Shown here piece after piece: positions 42,412-51,727 of a DNA stretch of 64,000 nucleotides. Positions within the stretch are counted from its first letter, which is position 1. The number at the start of each line of letters is the position of its first letter. The position numbers were made by a program, and so were the translations under genes. The DNA is from Albidovulum sediminicola (lineage in GTDB: Bacteria; Pseudomonadota; Alphaproteobacteria; Rhodobacterales; Rhodobacteraceae). The notes under the pieces were generated by a model. The model made no database searches, was not told the DNA's origin, and saw only the letters and a list, made by a program, of their open reading frames with translations. The stretch is taken from NCBI RefSeq assembly GCF_025751575.1, contig NZ_JAOWLA010000009.1, positions 62,001 through 126,000 on the forward strand, written 5' to 3'.

Positions 42412-43449
42412 TCAGCCGTGCACCCCGCCGCAGACCGCACAGTCGGGGTTGCGCTTCAACGTGATGCCGCGCGCCTCGGCGTAAAGCGCGTCATAGATCA
42501 GCATCCGGCCCCGCAGCCCCTCGCCCGCGCCGGTGATCTCCTTGATCGCCTCCACCGCCATCATCGCGCCGACCACGCCCGGAAGCGCCCCCATGACACC
42601 CGCGACCGCGCAGGCCGGGGCGAGCCCGTCGGCGGGGCGCTCGGGGAAGATACAGGCGTAGCAGGGCGCGCCCCGCGCGGGATCGTAAAGGGAGATCTGC
42701 CCCTCCCACTGGGTGATCGCGGCCGAGATCAGCGGCTTGCCCGCCGCGACCGCCGCGGCATTGATCATGTAGCGGGTGTCGAAATTGTCCGACCCGTCGA
42801 GGATCAGGTCGTACCCGGCAAAAAGCGCGGGCGCCTCGGCCTCCGAAAGCCGCCGGTTATGGGGCCTTATCTCGATGAAGGGGTTCAGCGCCTTCATCGC
42901 CGCCTCGGCCGAAAAGACCTTGGGCTGGCCGATGCGGGCGTCGGTATGGATCACCTGCCGCTGGAGGTTTGAGGAGGACACGATGTCATCGTCGATCACA
43001 CCGATGGTTCCCACCCCCGCCGCTGCCAGGTACAGCAGCGAGGGCGACCCCAGCCCGCCCGCGCCCACGACCAGCACCTTCGCGCCCTTCAGGCGCTTCT
43101 GCCCCGGCCCCCCGACCTCCCTGAGCACGATGTGGCGGGCATAGCGGTCCAGTTCGGCCGGGCTGAAGGCGCCCGTCTGGGCTGGCGGCGGCGCCGGCCG
43201 GACGCGCCCGCGCAGGACGCCCAGCCCCTTGCGATAGGTCAGGATCATGGCCACGACCCCACCCGCGACCAGCCAGTGTTCGAAGCTCCCACCCAACGCC
43301 CGCGCCAGCGCATGCCCCTGAGGCAAAAGAAGATGGGCCAACACCACGGCGCCCCAAAGCACCAGGAGCATCCCCCAGACGATCTGGGCCGGGAACTTCA
43401 GCACCAGCCCGAGCGCCACCAGGAACGCCGCGATCAGAAGGACGGTCAT
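42412..43449 (-). CDS. ThiF/MoeB/HesA adenylyltransferase with membrane anchor
   Basis: A 345-residue protein. Residues 95-345 are an E1-like domain with the nucleotide loop [11 protein letters not shown], the conserved [13 protein letters not shown] and a zinc site formed by CYAC and CAVC. It would adenylate the C-terminus of a ubiquitin-like sulfur carrier such as MoaD or ThiS. Unusual is the N-terminus: two to three hydrophobic helices (about 1-75) that would tie the enzyme to the membrane. It overlaps the dut stop as ATGA, so the dut-thiF pair is coupled. Its carrier protein is not in the window. Confidence 0.88.
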   Translation of the reverse strand: MTVLLIAAFLVALGLVLKFPAQIVWGMLLVLWGAVVLAHLLLPQGHALARALGGSFEHWLVAGGVVAMILTYRKGLGVLRGRVRPAPPPAQTGAFSPAELDRYARHIVLREVGGPGQKRLKGAKVLVVGAGGLGSPSLLYLAAAGVGTIGVIDDDIVSSSNLQRQVIHTDARIGQPKVFSAEAAMKALNPFIEIRPHNRRLSEAEAPALFAGYDLILDGSDNFDTRYMINAAAVAAGKPLISAAITQWEGQISLYDPARGAPCYACIFPERPADGLAPACAVAGVMGALPGVVGAMMAVEAIKEITGAGEGLRGRMLIYDALYAEARGITLKRNPDCAVCGGVHG

Positions 43450-43913
43450 GACCGCCCCGTCGAGCCGAAGCCGCCCGCCCCGCGCGCCGTCTCGCCCAGC
43501 GTCCCGGCGGCCTCGAACCGGGCCTGGACGACGGGCGCTACGATCATCTGCGCGATCCGGTCGCCATGGGCGATAACAAATGGCTCCGCCCCAAGGTTGA
43601 TCAGCAACACCCCCAACGGCCCGCGATAATCGCTGTCGATGGTACCGGGCGTATTGGCCAGCGAGATGCCGTGTTTCAGCGCGAGGCCAGAGCGTGGGCG
43701 GATCTGCGCCTCGTAGCCCTCGGGGATCTCGATCCTGAGGCCTGTCGGCACCAAGGCGCGCGCCATGGGCGCCAGCACGATCCCCTCGACCCGCAGATCC
43801 GGCGGCAGGTTCGCGCGAATGTCCGCGCCCGCCGCGCCCACCGTTTCATAGCGCGGCAGGTCCACGGCCGGATCGGCCCAGTCCTCTCGCATCACCCGGA
43901 TCACCGGCACCAT
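43446..43913 (-). CDS. dut: dUTP diphosphatase
   Basis: Hydrolyses dUTP to dUMP and PPi, keeping uracil out of DNA and feeding thymidylate synthesis; 155 residues, trimeric family. All five motifs are visible: [38 protein letters not shown] and the C-terminal [10 protein letters not shown]. It is 49 bases downstream of coaBC and overlaps the next gene by four bases, matching the common coaBC-dut pairing. Confidence 0.96.
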   Translation of the reverse strand: MVPVIRVMREDWADPAVDLPRYETVGAAGADIRANLPPDLRVEGIVLAPMARALVPTGLRIEIPEGYEAQIRPRSGLALKHGISLANTPGTIDSDYRGPLGVLLINLGAEPFVIAHGDRIAQMIVAPVVQARFEAAGTLGETARGAGGFGSTGRS

Positions 43914-43962
43914 CGCCTACCCCTTCATTCTGGCCCAAATACTCCCGCCGGAGGCACCCGCC

Positions 43963-45168
43963 CTAGCCACTCGTCCCCAGGGTTTCGGCGATGCGCAGGG
44001 CCAGCCGCCGCGCGACCTCGTCCTTCGGCAGCCGCGGCCATTCCTCCGCCCCCGCGGCAGTGATCAGCGTCACCGCGTTTTCACCGCCCCCCATGATCCC
44101 CGTCGCGGGCGAGACATCGTTGGCCACGATCCAGTCGCAGCCCTTGCGCGCGCGCTTGGCGGTCGCATGGGCGATCACGTCATCGGTCTCAGCGGCGAAG
44201 CCCACGACAAGCGCGGGCCGCCCCTGCGTCATTCGCGACACCGTCGCGAGGATGTCGGGGTTCTCTGCGAATTCAAGCGCGGGCGCACGACCCGACCCGT
44301 CCTTCTTCATCTTGGACCCGGCGGCGTTCGAGACGCGCCAATCCGCGACCGCTGCGGCAAAAACCGCGATATCGGCAGGCAGCACCGCCTCGACCGCCGC
44401 AAGCATGTCCCGCGCGGTCTCGACCCGCTGGACCGCGACCCCGCCCGGGGCCGGAACCGAGGCGGGGCCGGTCACGAATGTGACCCGCGCGCCCAGATCG
44501 CGCAGCGCCGCCGCGATCGCGGTTCCCTGCGCGCCCGACGATCGGTTGGCGATGTAGCGCACCGGGTCGATGGGCTCATGCGTGGGGCCGGAGGTCACGA
44601 CGACATGGCGGCCCTTCAGCGGCCCCTCTCCCAGCGCCGCCTCGGCCGCCGCCACAATCTCCAACGGTTCGGCCATCCGGCCGGGCCCGTATTCGCCGCA
44701 GGCCATGTCGCCCTCGTTCGGACCGGCAAAAAGGATGCCGTCGCGTTTCAGCGCCGCGATGTTGCGCTGATTGGCGGGGTGCAGCCACATCCGCACGTTC
44801 ATCGCCGGCGCGACCAGAACCCGCTTGTCGGTCGCCATCAGAAGGGTGGAGGCCAGGTCGTCCGCATGCCCCCCCGCCATCTTCGCCATCAGGTCCGCCG
44901 TCGCCGGCGCCACGACCACCAGATCGGCGGAACGGGACAGCTCGATATGCCCCATCTCGGCCTCGTCGGTGAGGTCAAAAAGGTGGCGGAAGCACTTCGC
45001 CCCCGCCAGCGCACCCGCCGAAAGGGGGGTCACGAACTCCTCCGCCGCGCAGGTCAGGACGGGCGTCACCGACGCGCCCCGTTCGCGCAGGCGCCGGATC
45101 AGGTCGAGCGCCTTGTAGGCCGCGATTCCACCGCCGATCACCAGAAGGATACGCTTGCCTGTCAGCAT
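43963..45168 (-). CDS. coaBC: Bifunctional phosphopantothenoylcysteine decarboxylase / phosphopantothenate-cysteine ligase
   Basis: Two consecutive steps of coenzyme A synthesis in one 401-residue protein. The N-terminal CoaC flavoprotein part has GGIAAYK, the catalytic His region (LFDLTDEAEMGHI) and PAMNVRMW. The C-terminal CoaB ligase has TSGPTHEPIDPVRYIANRSSG and later GFAAETDD. GGAGAGG precedes the ATG at 45168. First gene of the coaBC-dut-thiF group. Confidence 0.96.
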   Translation of the reverse strand: MLTGKRILLVIGGGIAAYKALDLIRRLRERGASVTPVLTCAAEEFVTPLSAGALAGAKCFRHLFDLTDEAEMGHIELSRSADLVVVAPATADLMAKMAGGHADDLASTLLMATDKRVLVAPAMNVRMWLHPANQRNIAALKRDGILFAGPNEGDMACGEYGPGRMAEPLEIVAAAEAALGEGPLKGRHVVVTSGPTHEPIDPVRYIANRSSGAQGTAIAAALRDLGARVTFVTGPASVPAPGGVAVQRVETARDMLAAVEAVLPADIAVFAAAVADWRVSNAAGSKMKKDGSGRAPALEFAENPDILATVSRMTQGRPALVVGFAAETDDVIAHATAKRARKGCDWIVANDVSPATGIMGGGENAVTLITAAGAEEWPRLPKDEVARRLALRIAETLGTSG

Positions 45169-45321
45169 CGGCCCTCTCCCTTGCCTGCCTCAGGATTAGG
45201 CGCGGGGGCGGGTAATGACAAGCCGGGGCATCGTTCACGATCCGTGATGACCGCGGCCACAATTCATGGTGTGCATTCCCCGCGCCCCGCGACTAGGGTC
45301 GCGCCGAACAAGGAGGCGCAG

Positions 45322-46197
45322 ATGACCTACGAACTCGCCATCGGCGACCGCAGCTATTCGAGCTGGTCGCTCCGGGGCTGGCTCTTCTTTGAAAAGTTCG
45401 GAATCCCGGCGACGACGCGGCGCTGCGTTCTCTACACCGACGAGGTGCAGAAACTGCTGGCCGATTTCGCCCCGGCCCGGCTTGTGCCCGCGGTCAAGAC
45501 GCCCGAGGGCGAGGTCATCGGCGAAAGCATCGCCATCCTCGAAACCCTGGCGGAGCGCCACCCGGACGCGGGGCTTTGGCCGACGGACCCTGCGGCCCGG
45601 ATCATGGCGCGCTACATGGTCGCGGAGATGCACGCGGGCTTCACCGCGCTCAGGGGCGATTGCGCGATGAACCTCCTCAAAAGCTACGAGGACAGCGCGC
45701 CGCGTCCCGAGGTTCTGGCGGAACTCGCCCGGCTCGAGCTGATCTGGGCGCGCGCCCACGACCGTTTCGGCGTGGAGGGCCCCTGGCTTTTCGGGCGCTA
45801 CAGCGGCGCGGATGCCTTCTTTGCCCCGGTCGCCACCCGCATCGCCACCTACAACCTGCCGGTGTCGGCGGCAGCCCAGGCCTATGTCGATGCGCATCTG
45901 GCCGATCCGTCCTTCCGCCGGTGGCGCGCCATGGGCCGGGCCGAAAACCTGGTCCAGCCGAGCTATTACAAACCCTACGCCGAGCGCCCCTGGCCCGGCC
46001 CGGCGCCCCTGGTGGCCGAGGCCTGCGAAGGGCCTTCGCTGAACGACGCCTGTCCCTATTCGGGCAAGCCCGTCACCCATTTCCTGCGCCTCGACGGCCG
46101 CGTCTGGGGCTTTTGCAACGCGTTTTGCCGCGACAAGACGCTCCACGACCCGGAGGTCTGGCCGAGGTTCATGGCGATGGTGGAAAGCGCGCGTTAA
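45322..46197 (+). CDS. Glutathione S-transferase with Cys-rich C-terminal domain
   Basis: A 291-residue GST-family protein: a thioredoxin-like N-terminus (YSSWSLRGWLFFEKFGI; PAVKTPEGEVIGESIAI) and an all-helical second domain to about residue 215. About 50 extra residues follow that ordinary GSTs lack: CPYSGKPVTHFLRLDG and FCNAFCRDKTLHDPE. The spaced Cys residues resemble a YHS/TRASH-like metal-binding finger. The role of the extension is unknown. AGGAGG lies five bases before the ATG. A strong hairpin separates it from comM. Confidence 0.85.
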   Translation: MTYELAIGDRSYSSWSLRGWLFFEKFGIPATTRRCVLYTDEVQKLLADFAPARLVPAVKTPEGEVIGESIAILETLAERHPDAGLWPTDPAARIMARYMVAEMHAGFTALRGDCAMNLLKSYEDSAPRPEVLAELARLELIWARAHDRFGVEGPWLFGRYSGADAFFAPVATRIATYNLPVSAAAQAYVDAHLADPSFRRWRAMGRAENLVQPSYYKPYAERPWPGPAPLVAEACEGPSLNDACPYSGKPVTHFLRLDGRVWGFCNAFCRDKTLHDPEVWPRFMAMVESAR

Positions 46198-46216
46198 CCA
46201 TTCCTAAACCCTCGCC

Positions 46217-46244
46217 CCGCTACCCCTTGGCGCAGGGGTAGCGG
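46217..46244 (+). terminator. Perfect 10-bp hairpin ahead of comM
   Basis: Bases 46217-46226 pair with 46235-46244 around an eight-base loop. No T run follows. Its 3' arm ends in the comM ribosome binding site region (GGAG at 46243-46246), so it may act on translation rather than only as a GST terminator. Confidence 0.55.
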
Positions 46245-46254
46245 AGACGGGCGG

Positions 46255-47769
46255 ATGGTGGCGCGCACCTTCACGGTGGCCTTCGAGGGGGTCGAGGCGC
46301 GAACCGTCGAGGTTCAGTGCGCCGTCGCCAACGGCCTTCCGGCCTTTTCCATCGTCGGGCTGGCCGACAAGGCGGTGAGCGAGGCGCGCGACCGCGTGCG
46401 CTCGGCGTTGTCAGCGCTCTCGATCGCGCTGCCGTCGAAGCGGATCACGGTGAACCTGTCGCCCGCCGATCTGCCGAAGGAAGGCTCGCACTTCGACCTG
46501 CCGATCGCCCTGGCCCTGCTGGCCGCGATCGACATCATCCCGCGCGAGGACGCCGAGACGACCGTGTCGCTGGGGGAGTTGTCTCTGGACGGCCGGCTGG
46601 TCGCGGTGGCGGGCGCCCTTCCCGCCGCCATGGCCGCGGCGGAGGAGGAACGGCAGCTTCTTTGCCCCAGGGCCTGCGGTCCGGAAGCCGCCTGGGTCGG
46701 GGCGACGCCGGTCTTTGCCGCGGCCTCCCTGGCCGAGGTCCTGCGCCACTTCACCGGCCAGGCGCCCATCGCCCCCGCAACGCCGGGCGAGGTCCGCGCC
46801 AGCGCGGGCACCCGCGACCTGCGCGACGTGAAGGGACAGGAACGCGCCAAGCGCGCGCTGGAAATCGCGGCGGCGGGGCGCCATCACCTGCTGATGGTGG
46901 GAACGCCCGGGTCCGGCAAATCGATGCTGGCCGCGCGCATCCCAGGCATCCTGCCGCCGCTGTCCCCGGTCGAGGCGTTGGAGACCTCGATGATCCACTC
47001 GCTCGCGGGTCTTCTGGACGAAGGCGGCATCAGCCGCGCGCGGCCCTTTCGTGAACCGCATCACACCGCCTCCATGGCCGCGATCGTCGGCGGCGGGCGC
47101 GGCGCCAAGCCGGGAGAGGTCAGCCTGGCCCATAACGGCGTCCTTTTCCTGGACGAACTGCCCGAATTTCCCCGGCCCGTCCTTGAAACCCTGCGCCAGC
47201 CGATCGAAAGCGGCGAGGTCGTGGTCGCCCGCGCCAATGCCCATGTGCGCTACCCCTGCCGCTTCCTGATGGTGGCCGCCGCCAACCCCTGCCGCTGCGG
47301 CTATCTTTCCGATCCCGCCCGCGCCTGCGCGAAAAGCCCCGGCTGCGGCGAGGATTACCTGGGCCGACTCTCGGGTCCGCTGATGGACCGGATCGACCTT
47401 CGGGTCGAGGTTCCCCCGGTCGCCTTTGCCGACCTCGACCTGCCCGCGACCGGCGAAAGCTCCGCCACTGTTGCCAGCAGGGTGGCCGCAGCGCGTGAGG
47501 TGCAAACGCTGCGCTTTCGCGATCAGCCGGGGGTTCGGGTCAATGCCGAAGCCGAGGGCGCGCTTCTGGAAGAAATCGCGGCGCCGGACACAGAGGGGCG
47601 CGACCTGCTTCTGAAGGTGGCAGAGCGCTTCGGCCTGTCGGCGCGCGGCTACCACCGGGTCTTGCGCGTCGCCCGCACGGTCGCGGACCTTGACGGCTCG
47701 GCCAGGGTCCGCAAGCCCCACGTCGCCGAAGCGGTCAGCTATCGCCTGACGCTCGCGAAGACGCTCTAG
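46255..47769 (+). CDS. comM: YifB/ComM-family Mg-chelatase-like AAA+ ATPase
   Basis: A 504-residue hexameric helicase of the ComM family, which drives branch migration when transformed DNA is integrated. The N-terminal Lon-substrate-like domain ends near residue 180. AAA+ motifs are intact: Walker A GTPGSGKS, Walker B LFLDELPEF, and ANPCRCGY with C-terminal Cys-rich loop (CAKSPGCGEDYLGRLSGPL). The C-terminal Mg-chelatase domain follows. It suggests competence or a related DNA-repair role, although no com genes are nearby. Confidence 0.93.
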   Translation: MVARTFTVAFEGVEARTVEVQCAVANGLPAFSIVGLADKAVSEARDRVRSALSALSIALPSKRITVNLSPADLPKEGSHFDLPIALALLAAIDIIPREDAETTVSLGELSLDGRLVAVAGALPAAMAAAEEERQLLCPRACGPEAAWVGATPVFAAASLAEVLRHFTGQAPIAPATPGEVRASAGTRDLRDVKGQERAKRALEIAAAGRHHLLMVGTPGSGKSMLAARIPGILPPLSPVEALETSMIHSLAGLLDEGGISRARPFREPHHTASMAAIVGGGRGAKPGEVSLAHNGVLFLDELPEFPRPVLETLRQPIESGEVVVARANAHVRYPCRFLMVAAANPCRCGYLSDPARACAKSPGCGEDYLGRLSGPLMDRIDLRVEVPPVAFADLDLPATGESSATVASRVAAAREVQTLRFRDQPGVRVNAEAEGALLEEIAAPDTEGRDLLLKVAERFGLSARGYHRVLRVARTVADLDGSARVRKPHVAEAVSYRLTLAKTL

Positions 47770-48224
47770 CGGCGGGGTCGCGCCCATCCCCCGGCGCGCG
47801 GTCGGTCAGTTCCCTGAACCGTTCGAACGGCGGCAGGACATCGGTCGCCTGGCGACAGCGCGGCAAGGCCCCCGGTCCCGTCTTGTCGGTGAAGGGCGCC
47901 AGGGCACCGTCGCCCGACGCGGCGTTGTCGCGTGCTACTGGTCGGCCAGCCGGACTGCGCCCGCCCCCGGCGCCACGCCCCGAGCGCAACGTCATCAGCG
48001 CCATGACCCGCGACAATAAGGCTATCCCCTACGGTCTGCGGGTCCTCGCATGCGGCGGGGAAGGGATGTTTGGGCGCAAGCCGTTACGCTGGCGCACAAA
48101 CGAAATTTCCCGCGCCGCTTATCCGGGCCAGCGTCAGCCGAACTCCGAACGTACGACTCGCGCACGGCGACCGGGTCGGTCTGCCGCGGCAGCGCAGGTT
48201 TGACGGCCACGCGCAGGGTGGCGT
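47770..48224. other. 455-base spacer without a convincing gene
   Basis: Between comM and gshB. The only frame with a protein-like stretch is on the minus strand (stop 47735, possible ATG 48004). It contains ATDVLPPFERFRELTDR but is otherwise low in complexity and runs antisense into comM. No tRNA, repeat, terminator or riboswitch could be seen. It may hold the decayed end of an old gene. Confidence 0.4.
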
Positions 48225-49193
48225 TCAGGACCCGGAACCTGAGGCCCGATGCCCTTCCCGGCGCGCCTCGATGACCTCCCAGATCATCGCGGCGACGTTG
48301 GTGCCGTCGAAACGCTCCAACTCCTGGATTCCGGTCGGGGAGGTCACGTTGATCTCGGTCAGCCAGTCGCCGATGACGTCGATGCCGACGAAGATCTGGT
48401 CCTTCTTGCGAAGCGTCGGCCCGATCGCGGCGCAGATCTCCCGGTCGCGTTCGGTCAGGCCGACCTTCTCGGGCCGCCCGCCGACATGCATGTTCGAGCG
48501 CGTCTCGCCTTCGGCCGGGACGCGGTTGATGGCGCCGACGGGCTCGCCATCAACCAGAATGATGCGCTTGTCGCCCTTCACGACGGCGGGGACGTATTTT
48601 TGCGCGATCAGCGGCTCGCGATTGATGCCGGTGAAAAGCTCGTGCAGCGAGGCGAGGTTGCGGTCGTTCGGGTCCAGCCGGAACACGCCCGCGCCGCCAT
48701 TTCCGTAAAGCGGCTTGAGGATGATGTCCCCGTGTTCGGCCTTGAAGGAACGGATGGTGGCCAGGTCGCGGGCGATGAGCGTCGGCGGCGTAAGGTGCGG
48801 GAAGTTCAGCACCAGAAGCTTTTCGGGGCAGTTGCGCACCCAGAACGGATCGTTGACGACCATCGTGCCGGGGGCAAGCCGTTCCAGCAGGTGGGTGTTG
48901 GTGATGTAGCTCATGTCGAAGGGCGGGTCCTGGCGCAGCCAGACGACATCCCAGTCGTCCAGATCGACCTCGACCTCGTCGCCGAGCGTGAAGTGGTTGC
49001 CCTTTTCGCGCCGCAGCGTCAGCGGCCAGCCCCGCGCGAGGATCCGCCCCTCGCGGTAGGACAGACGATCGGGCGTGTAGTAGAACAGCTCATGCCCGCG
49101 CGCCTGGGCCTCCAGCGCGATGCGGAAGGTGGAATCGGCGTCGATGTTGATGGGCCCGATCGGGTCCATCTGGATTGCGACCTTGAGTGCCAT
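48225..49193 (-). CDS. gshB: Glutathione synthetase
   Basis: ATP-grasp enzyme that adds glycine to gamma-glutamylcysteine; 322 residues. It begins [15 protein letters not shown] as the family does, carries the ATP-binding [16 protein letters not shown] segment and ends with the Mg-ATP-binding loop [13 protein letters not shown]. The C-terminus is about eight residues longer than usual. It is divergent from nothing close; the gene behind it on the same strand is yraN, 69 bases upstream. Confidence 0.96.
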   Translation of the reverse strand: MALKVAIQMDPIGPINIDADSTFRIALEAQARGHELFYYTPDRLSYREGRILARGWPLTLRREKGNHFTLGDEVEVDLDDWDVVWLRQDPPFDMSYITNTHLLERLAPGTMVVNDPFWVRNCPEKLLVLNFPHLTPPTLIARDLATIRSFKAEHGDIILKPLYGNGGAGVFRLDPNDRNLASLHELFTGINREPLIAQKYVPAVVKGDKRIILVDGEPVGAINRVPAEGETRSNMHVGGRPEKVGLTERDREICAAIGPTLRKKDQIFVGIDVIGDWLTEINVTSPTGIQELERFDGTNVAAMIWEVIEARREGHRASGSGS

Positions 49194-49262
49194 GGCGTTC
49201 CCCGTTCCAATGCGTCAGCGGAGTGATGGCGCAAGGGGCCGCCGGATGCAATCGTCCCCGCG

Positions 49263-49730
49263 TCAGAAGCACAGCGCGTTCTCGACGATCTCGACCCGCC
49301 CGGCGGCATCGACAAGCGCCAGGTCAAACCGCATTTCGGTGTCCTGCCCCGACGGTTCGCCCGCGACGAAATCCTGCGCCGAGGCCTGCAGCCGGGCGAT
49401 CTGGCGTGGCCCGAGCATCTGGGCGGCCCGCGACAGGGTTTCGGAGAACTTCACTTCGACGAACACGACCCGCGCGCCCTCGCGCAGGATCAGGTCGATC
49501 TCTCCGGCCTTTCCGCGCCAGCGCCGGGCCGCGAGGGTCGCGCCGGCGGCCTCATACCGGCGCGCGACCTGATACTCGGCGGATTGACCGGCCAGGTGGG
49601 CGACGCGGCCCCTTAACCGTCGCGCCCGAGTTTCAGCGCCGCCTGGTAGACCTCCCTCTTGGGCAGTTTCAGCGCCTCCGCCACCATGGCGGCGGCGTCC
49701 TTGACCGAAAGCGTCTTCATCGCCTCGCAC
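49263..49730 (-). CDS. YraN family (UPF0102) endonuclease-like protein
   Basis: A protein of the UPF0102/YraN family, a restriction-endonuclease-like fold; the E. coli gene is linked to lpoA and rsmI as here. Motifs: RRWRGKAGEIDLI (catalytic Glu/Asp) and VVFVEVKFSE. The family's expected start, LRGRVAHLAGQ, lies at 49616, but that codon is TTA, not a start. The only in-frame canonical start upstream is the ATG at 49730, which overlaps rsmI by 118 bases and adds 38 unrelated Gly-rich residues. Real translation may begin at a noncanonical codon, or the gene may be poorly expressed. Confidence 0.7.
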   Translation of the reverse strand: MRGDEDAFGQGRRRHGGGGAETAQEGGLPGGAETRARRLRGRVAHLAGQSAEYQVARRYEAAGATLAARRWRGKAGEIDLILREGARVVFVEVKFSETLSRAAQMLGPRQIARLQASAQDFVAGEPSGQDTEMRFDLALVDAAGRVEIVENALCF

Positions 49731-50473
49731 AGCATCGCCTCCAGGTCGGCCGCATCCGCCGCGCGTTCGGGCGCGCGGTCGATCAGCACGACGACCTCCC
49801 CCTTGACCGCGCGGTCCGCGAATTCCGCGGCCAGTTCGGCCAGCGTGCCGCGCCGGACCTCCTCGAACCGTTTGGTGAGTTCGCGGCAGACGACCGCCCG
49901 CCGATCCTCCCCAAAGCTTTGGGAGAGATCGGTTAACAAATCACCAACGCGCCTGGGCGATTCGTAAAGGATCAGGGTCGCGGCCGTGGCGGCAAGCTCG
50001 GCAAGCCAGCGCCGCCGCGCCCCTTCGGCCGAGGGCGGAAAGCCCGCGAACAGAAAGCGATCGCTCGGCAGCCCCGAAACGGTCAGCGCGCAAAGCACCG
50101 CCGAAGCGCCCGGCGCGGCGGTGACCATATGCCCGGCCGCCGCCGCCGCCCGGCCCAACTGGAACCCCGGATCGGCGACCAGGGGGGTTCCGGCCTCGGA
50201 GGCATAGGCCACCGACTTGCCCTCCGCCAGCGCCCTGAGAAGGCGCGGCCGCGCCTCCTCCCCGTTGTGATCGTGATAGGCGATAAGTGGTCGGCCAGCG
50301 AGCGCTACGCCGTGAATTTCCATGAGATGCCGGAGGGTTCGCGTATCCTCGGCGGCGATCACCTCGGCCGAGGCAAGGATGTCGAGCGCGCGCAACGTGA
50401 TGTCCCGCGCCGCGCCTATCGGGGTCGAGACGAAGTAGAGCCCCGGCGCCAGTTTCTGAATTTCGCCGGTCAT
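49613..50473 (-). CDS. rsmI: 16S rRNA (cytidine-2'-O)-methyltransferase
   Basis: Methylates the 2'-O of C1402 in 16S rRNA; 286 residues. It has the tetrapyrrole-methylase fold with PGLYFVSTPIGAARDIT, AAEDTRTLRHLM, VAYASEAGTPLVADPG and CALTVSGLPSDRF. The ATG at 50473 fits the start MTGEIQKLAPG. It is divergent from the LpoA-like gene, as in E. coli. Its stop (TAA) falls on the codon that would be the yraN start. Confidence 0.95.
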   Translation of the reverse strand: MTGEIQKLAPGLYFVSTPIGAARDITLRALDILASAEVIAAEDTRTLRHLMEIHGVALAGRPLIAYHDHNGEEARPRLLRALAEGKSVAYASEAGTPLVADPGFQLGRAAAAAGHMVTAAPGASAVLCALTVSGLPSDRFLFAGFPPSAEGARRRWLAELAATAATLILYESPRRVGDLLTDLSQSFGEDRRAVVCRELTKRFEEVRRGTLAELAAEFADRAVKGEVVVLIDRAPERAADAADLEAMLCEAMKTLSVKDAAAMVAEALKLPKREVYQAALKLGRDG

Positions 50474-50563
50474 GGCTACAAGATCCGCTGCAAGTTTACT
50501 TCGCGCCGTGAAACGCATAGGGTCGGCGCAAGGTTCAGCCGCGCCACGACGAGGGTCTTTTTC

Positions 50564-51727
50564 ATGTTCGCCGTTTTGAAATCCGCCCGCAAGCCTCTGG
50601 CATGGCTGGCGCTGTCGCTTCTTTCGCTTTCCGCCTGCGGGCCGATCCCGATGGGTGGGGGCGGGCTGAAACCCGGCAAGCCCGTTCCGGTGGCACTTCT
50701 GGTGCCCGGCGGATCGGGGAACGCGGCGGACGACGTGCTGGCACAGAACCTGCGTCAGGCGGCGGAAATGGCGGCGGCGGACCTTCAGGGCGCCTCCGTC
50801 GATCTCAGGGTCTACAACACCGCCGCCGACCCGGCCGGCGCATCGAGCGCGGCACAAACGGCCGTCTCAGAGGGCGCGGCGATCATTCTCGGCCCGGTCT
50901 ATGCCCAGTCCGCCAATGCGGCGGGACGCGCGGTCGCGTCCTCGGGCGTGAACGTCCTGGCCTTTTCCAACGTGACCGACATCGCGGGCGGCAATGTCTT
51001 TGTCCTCGGCCAGACCTATCCCAACACCGCCGACCGGCTGGTGCGCTACGCCGCCGCGCAGGGGCGCAACCGGATCTTCGTCCTGCATGAGCAGACACCG
51101 GCCGGCGACACCGGACGCCGGGCCATCGAGTCGGCCATCGGGCGTTCTCCCGCCGCCCATGCCGGTACGATGAGCTACGAGTTCTCGCAGCAGGGCATCA
51201 TCGGGGCTGCGCCCGGGATCGTGGCGCAGATCAAGGCCTCGGGCGCGACGGCGGTCTTCCTGACCGCGGACAGCGGCGGCGCGTTGCAGTTGCTGTCGCA
51301 GCTTCTGCCGGAAAACGGCCTCGATACCAACGCGGTCAAGCTGATCGGGCTGACGCGCTGGGATACCTCTCCGGCCAACATGACGCTTTCGGGCTTGCAG
51401 GGGGGGTGGTTCGCGCTGCCCGACCCGGCGCCCGCCTCCGGCTTCCAGTCGCGGTTCGCGGCGAAATACGGCTCCATCCCTCTGCCCATCTCGGGCCTGG
51501 CCTATGACGGCATCGCCGCGATCGGGGCGCTCGCCCGCTCTGGCGCCCCGGATGCGCTATCGGGATCGGCGCTGACGCAGCGCGCGGGCTTTGCCGGGGT
51601 GAACGGCGTGTTCCGCCTGCGCTCCGACGGGACCAACGAACGCGCACTCGCCGTGGCCGAGCTTCGCAATGGCCAGATCGTCATCATCGACCCAGCTCCG
51701 AGAAGCTTCGGTGGCGCCGGTTTCTGA
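50564..51727 (+). CDS. LpoA/LppC-like penicillin-binding protein activator
   Basis: A 387-residue lipoprotein (signal peptide with lipobox LSAC) with a periplasmic-binding-protein-like C-terminal domain as in LpoA/LppC: VALLVPGGSGNAADDVLAQ, IILGPVYAQSANAAGRA and AYDGIAAIGALA. E. coli LpoA also has an N-terminal TPR domain, absent here, so this is the short form. LpoA activates the PG synthase PBP1A from the outer membrane. It is divergent from rsmI, 90 bases apart. Confidence 0.88.
   Translation: MFAVLKSARKPLAWLALSLLSLSACGPIPMGGGGLKPGKPVPVALLVPGGSGNAADDVLAQNLRQAAEMAAADLQGASVDLRVYNTAADPAGASSAAQTAVSEGAAIILGPVYAQSANAAGRAVASSGVNVLAFSNVTDIAGGNVFVLGQTYPNTADRLVRYAAAQGRNRIFVLHEQTPAGDTGRRAIESAIGRSPAAHAGTMSYEFSQQGIIGAAPGIVAQIKASGATAVFLTADSGGALQLLSQLLPENGLDTNAVKLIGLTRWDTSPANMTLSGLQGGWFALPDPAPASGFQSRFAAKYGSIPLPISGLAYDGIAAIGALARSGAPDALSGSALTQRAGFAGVNGVFRLRSDGTNERALAVAELRNGQIVIIDPAPRSFGGAGF

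Noticed and set aside
48070-48708. Plus-strand frame across the comM-gshB spacer
   Set aside because: More than half lies opposite gshB and the remainder has no protein-like segment.
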